DNA from: a virus
Strand: one strand, 5' to 3'
Length of the DNA stretch: 48,264 nt
Virus record (IMG/VR): IMGVR_UViG_3300018077_000002
Location: 1-48,264 of that record
This document shows, in pieces, positions 12,927-21,884 of the stretch (positions within the stretch are counted from its first letter, which is position 1; each line of letters starts with the position of its first letter). The notes under the pieces were generated by a model, which was not told the origin of the DNA, ran no database searches, and was given only the letters and a program-made list of their open reading frames with translations. Made by a program: the position numbers and the translations under genes.

Positions 12927-12955
12927 TTTACTTTTCTCTCGCGTTAGATTAGTAT
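12927..12955 (+). promoter_or_regulatory. Candidate late promoter (TTTACT-N17-TAGTAT)
   Basis: TTTACT at 12927-12932 and TAGTAT at 12950-12955 are spaced by 17 bp in the AT-rich gap just upstream of the HNH nuclease and terminase genes. The -35 and following bases (TTTACTTTTC) nearly repeat those of the promoter at 42552 (TTTACTTCTC). It would drive packaging and head genes. No other promoter was seen between here and the tail genes. Confidence 0.5.
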
Positions 12956-12995
12956 TATGGGCATGATGAGCCTTGCCCGAGGAAGATGAACCGTT

Positions 12996-13382
12996 ATGCC
13001 TAACCGGGCGCCTAAGCCATGCAGGAAAGACAAGTGCCCTCATCTCACCTCAGGACGCTACTGCCTCATCCATCAAGCAGATGAGGATAGTGGGGGGTAT
13101 GCTAAAAGAGAGCCAGCGTCAAGGCGCGGCTACGGCCAGGCGTGGGGAAAGCTCTCTCGGCGCATCCTGATGGAAGAGCCGATCTGCCGCATGTGCCAGG
13201 TGAGGCCATCTAAGCAGGTGGACCATATCGTGTCTCACAGCCGTGGTGGCACAGACGAGAGGCGCAACCTGCAAGGCGTCTGTTGGTCATGTCATTCACA
13301 GAAGACTGCCGCGCAGGATGGTGGCTTCGGCAACAGAGCACGCGTAGCCTTGGTGATGAGGGATGGGCCATCAAATGTCTAG
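12996..13382 (+). CDS. HNH endonuclease of the packaging module
   Basis: 128 residues. ICRMCQVRPSKQVDHIVSHS (zinc CxxC, then the DH catalytic pair), RRNLQGVCWSCHSQKTA (HNH Asn, second CxxC, His) form a complete HNH/treble-clef nuclease. Genes of this type directly upstream of terminase are known partners of the large terminase in cos-type phages and are needed for end cleavage. Its position 65 bp before the small terminase fits that role. Confidence 0.85.
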   Translation: MPNRAPKPCRKDKCPHLTSGRYCLIHQADEDSGGYAKREPASRRGYGQAWGKLSRRILMEEPICRMCQVRPSKQVDHIVSHSRGGTDERRNLQGVCWSCHSQKTAAQDGGFGNRARVALVMRDGPSNV

Positions 13383-13394
13383 CCGGTTGGCTAG
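13379..13394. other. Perfect hairpin/palindrome between HNH and terminase genes
   Basis: CTAGCC-GGTT-GGCTAG forms a 6-bp stem that includes the stop codon of the HNH gene. It is followed by an alternating GCGCGCGCGC tract near 13411. No T-run follows, so a terminator is unlikely. In cos-type phages the cos region lies at this place, which makes it a candidate packaging signal. Confidence 0.35.
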
Positions 13395-13446
13395 AAACCG
13401 TGCGCTTAGTGGCGCGCGCGCGATTCTTCATTAGAGTGAGGGGTGA

Positions 13447-13929
13447 ATGAGTCGTCCTGGCCCAAAACCGAACAGTCAGGGCATGAAACTCCTCCAAGGG
13501 CTGACGGCCCCAAGCAAGGGCATCAACGTCTACGCTCCGAAGCCTGCCAATGTAGCCCCGGACCCTCCAGCACCCGTACTTAATGATAAAGATGCCTTAG
13601 AAGAATGGCAGTACATCGTGCCGCAGCTCGATCAGCTGGGGATGCTGGCCAGGATCGACCGAACCGTGCTCGCAGGATATTGCGTGTGCTATGGCCGGTG
13701 GATGAAAGCCGAGCGCGCCATCAGGAGAGCCCGCTCGCTGACGGAGCTCACGACGATGGGGCGCATGCAGCGGCGAGAGGTGTCGATCGCGTTCATGTGC
13801 ATGAAGGAGCTGCGCCAGTACGTCGGGGAGCTGGGCTTATCTCCGTCGGCGCGGAGCCGGGTGATGGCTGGGAAGCCGCGTGGCGAAGAAGGTAAGAAAG
13901 ACAAAGGCCGTTTCTTCCGCACCGCCTGA
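13447..13929 (+). CDS. terS: Terminase small subunit (P27 family)
   Basis: 160 residues. The N-terminus SRPGPKPNSQGMKLLQG, followed by helical segments with ALEEWQYIVPQL, ARIDRTVLAGYCVCYGRWMKA and LRQYVGELGLSPSARSRV, is the P27-type small terminase pattern. It recognises the packaging site and recruits the large subunit. It overlaps terL by 50 nt, as is common. Confidence 0.85.
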   Translation: MSRPGPKPNSQGMKLLQGLTAPSKGINVYAPKPANVAPDPPAPVLNDKDALEEWQYIVPQLDQLGMLARIDRTVLAGYCVCYGRWMKAERAIRRARSLTELTTMGRMQRREVSIAFMCMKELRQYVGELGLSPSARSRVMAGKPRGEEGKKDKGRFFRTA

Positions 13930-15505
13930 GCCAGCGCGGAGCGCACCTCAGGACAGGGCCAAGCAGTTTTGGTTTGATCATGATCAGGCCGACACCGCGT
14001 GCGAGTTCTTCAGGGAATGCCTCCACCACGTCAAGGGCGAGAAGGCGAATCAGCCACTTATCTTGGAGCCCTGGCAAGAGCAGCAGATCATCAGGCCGCT
14101 GTTCGGGTGGAAGCGGCCAGACAGGACGCGGCGCTATCGTGTCTGCTACGTGGAGGTCCCCAAGAAGAATGGCAAAAGCACCTTGGCGGCCGGGATCGGC
14201 AACTATCTCCTGTTCTGTGATGAGGAGCCTGGCGCGGAAATCTACAGCGTGGCTGCTGACCGCGAGCAGGCGTCGATCATCTTCGACGTCGCCTCGGCCA
14301 TGTGCGAGCTCGAGCCGGAGCTGCAGGTCAGGGCGACGATCTACCGCCGCCAGATCACCGTCCAATCGACCAGGAGCTTCTATCGGGTGATGAGCGCCGA
14401 CGTGAAGACCAAGCACGGCCTCAACGCCCATGGCGTGATCTTTGACGAGCTCCACGCGCAGCCGAACCGCGACCTCTTCGACGTGCTGAAGGGTGCCGGT
14501 GCCTCGCGCCGCCAGCCGCTTGACTTCTACATCACGACGGCTGGCTACGACCGCACCAGCGTGTGCTGGGAGCAGCACGACTATGCAGACAAGATCTTGC
14601 GCGGCGTGCTGACGGATGATCATTTTCTCGCTGTGATTCACGCGGCCGACAACAAGGATGACTGGACCGACGAGGCCGTCTGGGCCAAGGTCAATCCAAA
14701 CCTCGGCGTGTCGCTCAAGCTTGACTTCCTTCGGCAGCAGTGCAAGGAGGCGATGGAGAAGCCAGCCTTCCAGAACACCTTCCGCCGCCTCCATCTGAAC
14801 CAGTGGACGTCGCAGGAATCGAAGTGGTTGCCGTTTGGAGCCTGGGACAAGTGCGGCGGCGAGGTGGACGACAAGACGCTGGAGGGACGCGAGTGCTTCG
14901 CCGGACTCGACCTGGCTCAGACAATTGACATCGCCGCCTTCGTGAGAGTCTTCTCGCCGCTGGAGGACGGCGGCCCGTACGTCGTCAAGCCGACGCTCTG
15001 GATCCCGCGCGAGAACATCCGCCAGCGGGTGGTCAAAGACCGGGTGCCGTATGATGCCTGGGTGCGCGACGGGTGGGTGGAGGCGACCGAGGGGGACGTC
15101 ATCGACTTCCGGGCGATTCGCGCCAAGATCAACGCGCTGGGCGCGCAGACTCCGATCCGGGAGATCGCGTTTGACCGGTGGGGAGCCACCGCGATCTCGA
15201 CGGATTTGCAGGAGGACGGCTTCACGATGGTCCAATTCGGGCAAGGCTACGCGTCCATGAGCGCCCCGACGAAAGAGCTGCTCAGACTCATCCTTCAGAA
15301 GCGCATCCTGCATGGCGGTCATCCGGTCCTGCGGTGGATGGCTGACAACGTCATGATCACCACTGACGCGGCGCAAAACATTAAACCGGACCGCGCCAAG
15401 AGCCGGGAGAAGATCGACGGCATCGTGGCGCTGATCATGGCCCTCGACAGAGCCCAGCGCGTGGCTGGCAGCGTCTACGATCACTCAGGAATGAAAGTCC
15501 TGTGA
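13880..15505 (+). CDS. terL: Terminase large subunit (ATPase and nuclease)
   Basis: 541 residues from GTG 13880. EPWQEQQI precedes the motor domain. Walker A is VEVPKKNGKST (91-101), Walker B is GVIFDELH (185-192), and the coupling block is YITTAGYD. The RNase-H-like nuclease has its first Asp in AGLDLAQTID (341-350), with later acidic residues in AFDRWGA and EKIDGIVALIMALDRA. Length and order match HK97/Terminase_1-type enzymes, which pump DNA into the prohead and cut it. Confidence 0.92.
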   Translation: MAKKVRKTKAVSSAPPEPARSAPQDRAKQFWFDHDQADTACEFFRECLHHVKGEKANQPLILEPWQEQQIIRPLFGWKRPDRTRRYRVCYVEVPKKNGKSTLAAGIGNYLLFCDEEPGAEIYSVAADREQASIIFDVASAMCELEPELQVRATIYRRQITVQSTRSFYRVMSADVKTKHGLNAHGVIFDELHAQPNRDLFDVLKGAGASRRQPLDFYITTAGYDRTSVCWEQHDYADKILRGVLTDDHFLAVIHAADNKDDWTDEAVWAKVNPNLGVSLKLDFLRQQCKEAMEKPAFQNTFRRLHLNQWTSQESKWLPFGAWDKCGGEVDDKTLEGRECFAGLDLAQTIDIAAFVRVFSPLEDGGPYVVKPTLWIPRENIRQRVVKDRVPYDAWVRDGWVEATEGDVIDFRAIRAKINALGAQTPIREIAFDRWGATAISTDLQEDGFTMVQFGQGYASMSAPTKELLRLILQKRILHGGHPVLRWMADNVMITTDAAQNIKPDRAKSREKIDGIVALIMALDRAQRVAGSVYDHSGMKVL

Positions 15506-15687
15506 ACGTGTCGTACACCGTGCGAGGGATCTGGCGTGAATTCGACGTCCTTGATCGGTATCTCCTGGTCGCCAACGCACTCATCTTCTCCGGCGTGACG
15601 GTTCTGTGGACCGTGTGGCACGCCATGATCGTCCTCGGAGGGACCATGCTCACGATCGCGTGTTATGGCATGGTGAAAAGAGGGTAA
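15502..15687 (+). CDS. Small membrane protein (61 aa)
   Basis: Starts GTG in overlap with the terL stop. Two hydrophobic stretches, LLVANALIFSGVTVLW and AMIVLGGTMLTIACYG, predict two transmembrane helices. A membrane protein between terminase and portal is uncommon. No function can be assigned. Confidence 0.5.
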   Translation: MNVSYTVRGIWREFDVLDRYLLVANALIFSGVTVLWTVWHAMIVLGGTMLTIACYGMVKRG

Positions 15688-15689
15688 GC

Positions 15690-16958
15690 GTGGGCATCCA
15701 TCGAAAATTGCTAGAACGCCGCATGACGCTCGACGACCTCGACCTCTTGATGGATCGCGTCGTGGGCGGAGTCGAGACGGCGGCCGGCGTGAACGTCACG
15801 CCCGATTCGGCCATGAGCATCATGGCGGTGATGTGCGCCGTTCGCATCTTCAGCGAAACCGTGGGATCACTGCCTTTGCACACCTACCGATCGCTCGATC
15901 GCGGGAAAGAGAAAGCGCTTGAGCATTGGCTCTATCCATTGCTGCACGATCAGCCGAATCCAGAGCAAACCAGCCTCGAATGGCGCGAGACCATGCAGGC
16001 GCATCTCTTGCTTCGAGGGAACGCGTATTCTGAAATCCAACGCGATGGCGGTGGCAAGGTGGTGGCCCTCTGGCCACTCCATCCAGACCGAGTCAGCGTG
16101 GAGAGGCAGGACCCGTTGGGCCCCTTGAGCTACGTGATTCTCTTGCCCAAATCTAACCAGAGGATACGCCTGGCCAAAGAGCGGGTGTTTCATTTGCGAG
16201 GGCTGTCCTCTAACGGCGTGACAGGATTTTCGCCGATCTTTCTTGCCGCGCAGGCCATTGGCCTGGCCGCCGCCGCGCAAGAATACGGGGCGCGATTGTT
16301 CAAGAATGACAGCCGACCTGGAGGATATTTGCGACATCCGAAGACTATGAGCAAGGTGGCCTACGAACGCTTGAAGACTGGATGGCTAGAAGCCCACCAA
16401 GGCCTCACCCAGGCGCACCGCATGGCCATCCTGGAAGAGGGTACAGAATGGCAGCAGGTGGGGATAAACCCGGACGACGCCCAATTTCTCGAATCGAGGA
16501 AATTCTCGGTCACCGAGGTGGCCAGGATGTTCAACCTCCCGCCACACATGCTGAAGGACCTCGATCGCGCGACCTTCACCAACATCGAGCACCAAGGCAT
16601 CGAGTTCGTGGTGTATTCCCTTCGCCCGTACCTGGTGCGATGGGAACAAAGGATTCTCATGGATTTGGTGCCGCCGCAAGATCGCCGGACGATTTTCGCC
16701 CGCTTTCTAGTGGAGGGCCTGTTGCGAGGCGACATCAAGAGTCGCTATGACGCCTATCGCCTCGCTAAGGGCGATGGCTGGCTGAACGCCAACGAAATCA
16801 GAGAACTTGAGGACATGAACCCGATCCCTGAGGAGCAAGGTGGCGAGGACTATTGGAGGCCCGTCAACATCGGGGTGATTGGGCAAGAACCAGCGATCGA
16901 GCAAGCCAGGCCATTTCCTCAACCAGAACCCGCGCACACAGAGGAACAACCAGCATGA
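15690..16958 (+). CDS. Portal protein (HK97 family)
   Basis: 422 residues from GTG 15690 (AGAGGG upstream). SAMSIMAVMCAVRIFSETVG, LPLHTYR, LHDQPNPEQTSLEWRETM, LLLRGNAYSEI, SRKFSVTEVARMFNLPPHML and EQGIE-type stem segments are the standard signature of HK97-type portals. Twelve copies form the DNA entry pore, bind terminase and later the neck. The C-terminal 30 residues are Pro/Glu-rich and probably flexible. Confidence 0.9.
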   Translation: MGIHRKLLERRMTLDDLDLLMDRVVGGVETAAGVNVTPDSAMSIMAVMCAVRIFSETVGSLPLHTYRSLDRGKEKALEHWLYPLLHDQPNPEQTSLEWRETMQAHLLLRGNAYSEIQRDGGGKVVALWPLHPDRVSVERQDPLGPLSYVILLPKSNQRIRLAKERVFHLRGLSSNGVTGFSPIFLAAQAIGLAAAAQEYGARLFKNDSRPGGYLRHPKTMSKVAYERLKTGWLEAHQGLTQAHRMAILEEGTEWQQVGINPDDAQFLESRKFSVTEVARMFNLPPHMLKDLDRATFTNIEHQGIEFVVYSLRPYLVRWEQRILMDLVPPQDRRTIFARFLVEGLLRGDIKSRYDAYRLAKGDGWLNANEIRELEDMNPIPEEQGGEDYWRPVNIGVIGQEPAIEQARPFPQPEPAHTEEQPA

Positions 16959-18397
16959 GCACCGCCAGAGGCGACATGCAAGGGTTTGCGCCAGGCCTTG
17001 CGGTGCAGGCTGGCAATCCAGAGGCGCTGAAGTATGGCCGGCTGTGGGAGATGGCCGAATACCGGCTCGTGGCGCCAGGCGAAGCGCTGGCCCAGCTCTT
17101 TTTGAGCCTTGCCAAGCCACGACCAGGCGCCTCGATCATCGATTGCGGCTGCGGGACGGGCCGAGGCGCGCTCATGCTTGCGCTCCTTGGGCGCATGAAT
17201 GTCACGATGTTGGATTTTGTGGGAAACTCGCTCGATCCTGACATTCGCAATGCTTTGGCGACGCAATCAGGCGTCCTTCGATTCCTGAAGGCCGATCTGG
17301 AGAAGAAATTGCCGGCGGCGGCTGAGTACGGCTATTGCACCGACGTCATGGAGCACATCCCGCCTGACAAGGTGGATGCGGTCTTGAACAACATTCTGCA
17401 GGCGTGCCAGCACGTCTTTTTCTCAATCGCTACCACGGAAGACAAATGCGGGAGCTTGATCGGAGAACCGCTGCATGTAAGCCTCCATCCTTATGCCTGG
17501 TGGCTGGAGCACTTTAACAAGCGCGAGTGCGTCGTCCATTGGTCGCAAGAGCAAGAAGGCGGCTGTGCCTTTTACGTCACTGCCTGGATGACCGGCAAGC
17601 AGGTGGTTGATGTAGGCGTGCTCAACATCGAAGAAGAGCAGGTGCGGAAGAATGTACGCCACAACATCGCTCAGGGATGGACTCAGATCTCTCCACATGC
17701 AACGAACGATCTTGAAGTCATGATCCTCGGTGCTGGGCCATCGCTCTCTGAATTTGAGGCAGACATCAAACAGAAGCGGGCCGATGGAGTGAAACTCATC
17801 ACCCTCAACGGGACTTATAATTGGGCGCTGGAGCACGGCCTCATCCCATCCGCCCAGATCATCGTCGATGCCCGCGCCTTCAACGCTCGTTTCACCAAGC
17901 CGGTTGTCGAAGATTGTCGCTACCTGATCGCCTCGCAATGCGATCCAGCGGTATTTGAGGGTTTACCGAAAGATCGGACCTTTATTTGGCATACCACAAC
18001 CGAGATGATCAAGGATGTCCTTAGTGAACAATATAAAGATGGATTATGGTGGGGTATCCCAGGCGGCTCTACAGTTCTGCTGCGGGCGATTCCATTGATG
18101 CGAATGTTAGGTTATAAGAAATTTTATCTATACGGCTGCGACTCCTGTCTGAGCGGCAACAGCCACCACGCCTATGCTCAACCTGAAAATGATGATAATC
18201 TGGTTGTCGCCGTTCGATGCGATCCTAGCGGACGCATTTTCTGGTGTCATCCCTTCATGATCAGCCAGGCCCATGAGATGATGGACCTGATCAAGTTCTT
18301 GGGCAATGAGATTGAATTGGAGATTTACGGCGATGGTTTGCTTGCTCACATTTTGAAGACTGGTGCATCGATGGCAGAGGAAGAAATAAGCCTATGA
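16955..18397 (+). CDS. SAM methyltransferase fused to a DUF115 (MptE-like) domain
   Basis: 480 residues, ATGA overlap with portal. The N-terminal half is a class I methyltransferase: IIDCGCGTGRGALML (61-75) binds SAM, TMLDFVG gives the acidic strand end, and YCTDVMEHIPPDKV (127-140) is the motif after strand 4. From about residue 253 VMILGAGPSLSEFEADI, ITLNGTYNWALEHGLIPS, IIVDARAF, GGSTVLLRAIPLMRMLGYK and LYGCDSC match the DUF115 fold of archaeal MptE and bacterial motility or glycan proteins. The pairing suggests synthesis or modification of a glycan or cell-surface component. Its place inside the head operon is odd. Confidence 0.75.
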   Translation: MSTARGDMQGFAPGLAVQAGNPEALKYGRLWEMAEYRLVAPGEALAQLFLSLAKPRPGASIIDCGCGTGRGALMLALLGRMNVTMLDFVGNSLDPDIRNALATQSGVLRFLKADLEKKLPAAAEYGYCTDVMEHIPPDKVDAVLNNILQACQHVFFSIATTEDKCGSLIGEPLHVSLHPYAWWLEHFNKRECVVHWSQEQEGGCAFYVTAWMTGKQVVDVGVLNIEEEQVRKNVRHNIAQGWTQISPHATNDLEVMILGAGPSLSEFEADIKQKRADGVKLITLNGTYNWALEHGLIPSAQIIVDARAFNARFTKPVVEDCRYLIASQCDPAVFEGLPKDRTFIWHTTTEMIKDVLSEQYKDGLWWGIPGGSTVLLRAIPLMRMLGYKKFYLYGCDSCLSGNSHHAYAQPENDDNLVVAVRCDPSGRIFWCHPFMISQAHEMMDLIKFLGNEIELEIYGDGLLAHILKTGASMAEEEISL

Positions 18398-18591
18398 CCA
18401 CAGAAGACAAAGCAAAACTGGTTCTGGAAGCCGTTCGTACTCGTTTTCTCTCCACTAATATCAAAGAATCGAACGGTGCCATTATTACCGCCATTGAAGG
18501 GTTGAAATGGATAGCTGGCCAGGAATCTGCTATAAATGAAGAATGGCTTCACGGCTATCTTGAAGACAACCTGGAAAGTCTTCTTTCGTAG
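18394..18591 (+). CDS. Small helical protein (65 aa)
   Basis: ATGA overlap with the methyltransferase fusion. The N-terminus MTTEDKAKLVLEAVRTRFLS is helical, followed by AIITAIEGLKWIAGQES and EEWLHGYLEDNLESLLS. The base composition is more AT-rich than the flanking structural genes, suggesting later acquisition. No family recognised. Confidence 0.5.
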   Translation: MTTEDKAKLVLEAVRTRFLSTNIKESNGAIITAIEGLKWIAGQESAINEEWLHGYLEDNLESLLS

Positions 18592-18798
18592 ATGGAATTA
18601 CCATCCTGGGTGAAAGGGACCATCGAACGCTTCGATGCTCCACCGACAGGGAAAGTCATCATCACATTGGAACGCTATCAAGGAGGTGTGACAAAAATGG
18701 AGATCGGTTCTCTTGTGAGGATCACTCCAGAGAAAGTAGATACTGAAATCCAACGAGAACGGGGTAACGCGCCAATTGTAAAAGTTCAGCCACGTTAG
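18592..18798 (+). CDS. Small beta-rich protein (68 aa)
   Basis: Starts directly after the preceding stop. LPSWVKGTIERFDAPPTGK, then VIITLERYQGGVTKMEIGSL reads as a short series of beta strands, perhaps an OB- or SH3-like barrel. Nothing else recognised; part of the same AT-richer insert as its neighbours. Confidence 0.45.
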   Translation: MELPSWVKGTIERFDAPPTGKVIITLERYQGGVTKMEIGSLVRITPEKVDTEIQRERGNAPIVKVQPR

Positions 18799-18814
18799 TA
18801 GGGTTGGAGAGTAT

Positions 18815-18991
18815 ATGACTAAGACCGATGCACAAACAATTAAGGATGCTGTTTTAGCTTATGCGGCTACCGATGAAGTGGAGAACGAAGCCGAATACGA
18901 TATATTGTACAGCTTCGGAATATGGTGTGCAGATCAAGCGGGTGCGGGAGACGTAGTTCTATCAGATTGGACACCACGAAGGAAAGTATAA
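18815..18991 (+). CDS. Small acidic protein (58 aa)
   Basis: GGTTGGAGAG precedes ATG 18815. The peptide (TKTDAQTIKDAVLAYAATDE, then YDILYSFGIWCADQ) is acidic and helical. It ends 71 bp before the next structural gene; that gap holds a short inverted repeat (GGTCC/GGACC at 19036-19052). Function unknown. Confidence 0.45.
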   Translation: MTKTDAQTIKDAVLAYAATDEVENEAEYDILYSFGIWCADQAGAGDVVLSDWTPRRKV

Positions 18992-19062
18992 AGTAATCAC
19001 CGGGCAGTTCGCCAGCGGCATGAAGCCCTTAACCGGTCCCTTTGCTGGACCAGGAGGGCGAC

Positions 19063-19536
19063 ATGGCCGCAGGAACGTGGAAAATCTATGCAAAGTCGAA
19101 GAAGTATGTCGGTAACGGCACGATCACGCTCGGCGCTGGCGTGTTCAAAATGTGCCTCCTCAGGAACAGCGCCACCACCCTTGGGATCCACGTCCTCTCG
19201 ACCCGCTCCACGTGGAATTCCGTCCGTGCCGCGGAAATCTCTGCCGTAGGCGGCTACGCCGTTCACGGCAGGAATGTCGCTCCAGCTACCGCGCAATGGA
19301 CGGTCGGGGCCTCCGCTAAGCAGTATAAATTCACCTACACCACGGTGGGCCTGGTTTTCACGGCCTCCGGCGCCTCACTCAGCAACATTCGCTTCGCGCT
19401 GCTGAGGAACAGCCTGACTGGCAGTACTGGGCGGTTGCTGTGCTTTTGCTCACTGAGTACGGCGGCGTTTACGATCACGAGCCCGAACACGCTCACGATC
19501 CTGCCGGCCGCGACGGGGGTGTTCACGCTGGCCTAG
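19063..19536 (+). CDS. Conserved virion-associated protein (157 aa)
   Basis: AGGAGGG before ATG 19063. TWKIYAKSKKYVGNGTITLG, FKMCLLRNSATT, GGYAVHGRNV and WTVGASAKQYKFTYTTVGLV are all beta-type and match a family I recall being encoded among phage head or fibre genes. There is no enzymatic motif. Likely a capsid-decorating or fibre component by context. Confidence 0.55.
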   Translation: MAAGTWKIYAKSKKYVGNGTITLGAGVFKMCLLRNSATTLGIHVLSTRSTWNSVRAAEISAVGGYAVHGRNVAPATAQWTVGASAKQYKFTYTTVGLVFTASGASLSNIRFALLRNSLTGSTGRLLCFCSLSTAAFTITSPNTLTILPAATGVFTLA

Positions 19537-19578
19537 AAAAAGGCGTGATTCGATTGTAGTTGTTCAGCGGGAGCGATT

Positions 19579-20655
19579 ATGCCCCCTTCTATCAGTTCAA
19601 CGAGCGGCGCATGGAACCACGGGAACAGCGTGACGATCAGCGGGTCAGGGTTTGGCACAAAGTCACCTGCGACTCCCCATTGGTGGGATGACTTCGAGAG
19701 TGGCATCCTCGGGAGTAACATCGAAGGCCGAACTCCACTGTATGGGCCAGCCAATTGGGATGCCGGAAGCATTGGGGGAACTAACCACGAGCCCACGATC
19801 ACGGACACTCAGCAACGACACAGTCTTTCGACACGCTGTGCGGTGTGCGATGATGACCCGGCAGAGGGCAACTGGAACATCCGTATCCGTGCCCCCATCA
19901 CGGCCCTTGGTGATGGCGCAAAATTCTATTACTTCTTCCGGCATCGGTTAAGTAAGAATGGCGTCTTCAGTGACAACTTCAAGCCCGCTGACCATTATAA
20001 CAGCGCCTTCAGCGCCGACCTCTACATTGGGATGGGTCACCCAGACACAGATCCCGTGCTGCGCACCGATAATGTGATGTCTGATGCGCCAGGAGCCTTG
20101 TTCAATGGATCGAGCCAATCTGCGGTCCTCGATACCTGGGTTGCGTATGAAGAAGAGATCGGCCTCGCACTGAGCGGCGGGACACGACGGGGGTGGCTGC
20201 ACACTCCTGGCGCAATCAGCCAGGTGTGGGACGATCAGGCGATGAATCGAACACTGACGGCCGGTAACACCATCGTCAACTGCACGTTTGGTGAGTACCA
20301 CAATACCGGCTATAATTACATCTACCATATCGACGAGGTGTACATCGATAATACCTTTGCGCGGGTGATGGTCGGGGACGCGGCGACCTTCACGGCGTGC
20401 GCGGTACGAGAGATTCAGATCCCAACTGCTTGGTCTAGCAATTCCATCACAGTCATCGTGAAACGGAACACATTCGGGCTATCGGCAACCGCATATCTCT
20501 ATGTCATTGACAGTAATGGCAGCCCAAACAGCAGCGGAGTTCCTATCACGTTCGGAGGCACAGGAGGGGACTTAATTACAGGATTGCGGGGAATTGGAAG
20601 TATAGCAGGAATTCCATCAACAATGGATTTAGGCATTAGGCCTTTAACCCCATAA
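19579..20655 (+). CDS. Virion surface protein with IPT-like and sandwich domains (358 aa)
   Basis: The first 35 residues (PSISSTSGAWNHGNSVTISG, then SGFGTKSP) form an IPT/TIG immunoglobulin-like unit. They are followed by WWDDFESG and a region with VLDTWVAYEEEIGLAL and YIYHIDEVYIDNTFARVMVG, typical of concanavalin/LamG-like sandwiches that bind carbohydrates. A second Ig-like segment (IQIPTAWSSNSITVIVKRN) follows. A Gly/Ile-rich tail ends the protein. Likely a head fibre or decoration protein that contacts glycans. Confidence 0.55.
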   Translation: MPPSISSTSGAWNHGNSVTISGSGFGTKSPATPHWWDDFESGILGSNIEGRTPLYGPANWDAGSIGGTNHEPTITDTQQRHSLSTRCAVCDDDPAEGNWNIRIRAPITALGDGAKFYYFFRHRLSKNGVFSDNFKPADHYNSAFSADLYIGMGHPDTDPVLRTDNVMSDAPGALFNGSSQSAVLDTWVAYEEEIGLALSGGTRRGWLHTPGAISQVWDDQAMNRTLTAGNTIVNCTFGEYHNTGYNYIYHIDEVYIDNTFARVMVGDAATFTACAVREIQIPTAWSSNSITVIVKRNTFGLSATAYLYVIDSNGSPNSSGVPITFGGTGGDLITGLRGIGSIAGIPSTMDLGIRPLTP

Positions 20656-20677
20656 AGTAGATGGACAGAGAAGCGTG

Positions 20678-21880
20678 ATGCCATATTATCTTGCCCCTTA
20701 CATTGGGAGCGGGAAAAGGTTCGATCCATGTCGACCCATCGGCAGTGAGCAATTAGGCTGGTCCGCCATCGACCTTCGGCCTGACGGTGGAGCGACGCCG
20801 CACGGGAGCGGATTGAATGCATGTCTGTTGTATCTACCACAGCATGATCCAAATCGTCGCCTCTATCAATTGGCCTCTCAGGAATCTGAGGCCATTGGTC
20901 CTCAGCAACGTCACCATTTATGCCACCGCCTCGGTTTCCAAGGTATTAGAAGCAAACGGTTCGATGATTTGGTCGTAGAACTGATGGTGCATCCTCCCAC
21001 GCACGGTTGGGGACCGGCGAGAGTTGATCATCTCGGCCGCCTCAATGTTCATCTGGGGCCGCTCCATCGCCGCCAGTATACTATCGCGGCTTTAACTCAC
21101 TTGGCTCTGCATCTACGTGCGGCGGCGGAAATCGCTGGCGTCAGTCTCGCGGCGATCCTCATGGATCCATCACCATGGCTCTTGATGCTTGGTATTATCA
21201 TCACAGAGAACTGGAACTGCGGCGACTCCACCAGCATCACCTGTCAACACACCTGGACGGAGGTCGTTACGACGGGCTGGAATCTGACCACGAACACAGC
21301 GCGGTTTACCTCAGGCAGCGGTGCTAACTATGGCGTAGCTAGGTGCGAAACCGCCTTGGCGACGGATGATCATTACGCGCAAGTCATTGCGGTCAATTAC
21401 AACGCTAGCACGAACTTTGGCGAGACCATTGAAGTTATGTGTCGCGTCGCTCCCTCAGGCGCTGATCCGAATCGCTACATGTATTACGGCCGTCAGGAGC
21501 TTGATGTCTCTGTAGATGAGCACAGGTTGGCCAAAAGGGTGTCTGGCGTGGAGACACAGCTTGGTTCCAGCGATCCAGCGGATGTGGCAGACGGCGAGAC
21601 TCTGTATGTCGAAGCAAACGGGGATCAAATCAAAGGCAAACTCAACGGCGTGACGAGCGTTGGCCCGATCACCGATACGGCGATAGTAGACAATCTGCGC
21701 GCTGGCATAAGCTCATATATAGGCATCAATGGAGACATCACGACGTTCGACAGTTTTGAGGCGGCCGATATAACCTCTAGTGCATCCATTACACCTGTCG
21801 ATGGCATATTGGCGGCCGCCGGATTGAGCGGACGCAACGACCGCGGACTTTTTCCGCGCACCATGGTCAGGGGAAACTGA
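20678..21880 (+). CDS. Composite virion-like protein (400 aa)
   Basis: Start ATG 20678 with GTG 20675 directly before it. The first 180 residues are rich in His, Arg and Leu and do not look like the beta-rich remainder. From about residue 185 WNCGDSTSITCQHTWTEV, then QVIAVNYNASTNFGETIEVM and LYVEANGDQIKGKLNG form a LamG-like sandwich. The last part (TPVDGILAAAGLSG) resembles one unit of the repeat in the giant protein downstream. The gene may be a fusion, or its front half may be out of its original frame. Confidence 0.45.
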   Translation: MPYYLAPYIGSGKRFDPCRPIGSEQLGWSAIDLRPDGGATPHGSGLNACLLYLPQHDPNRRLYQLASQESEAIGPQQRHHLCHRLGFQGIRSKRFDDLVVELMVHPPTHGWGPARVDHLGRLNVHLGPLHRRQYTIAALTHLALHLRAAAEIAGVSLAAILMDPSPWLLMLGIIITENWNCGDSTSITCQHTWTEVVTTGWNLTTNTARFTSGSGANYGVARCETALATDDHYAQVIAVNYNASTNFGETIEVMCRVAPSGADPNRYMYYGRQELDVSVDEHRLAKRVSGVETQLGSSDPADVADGETLYVEANGDQIKGKLNGVTSVGPITDTAIVDNLRAGISSYIGINGDITTFDSFEAADITSSASITPVDGILAAAGLSGRNDRGLFPRTMVRGN

Positions 21881-21884
21881 AGAT

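Noticed and set aside
13793-15484. 563-codon open frame on the minus strand opposite the terminase genes
   Set aside because: It is the antisense shadow of high-GC terS/terL codons; the predicted protein has no recognisable domain, while the + strand frames have full catalytic motifs.
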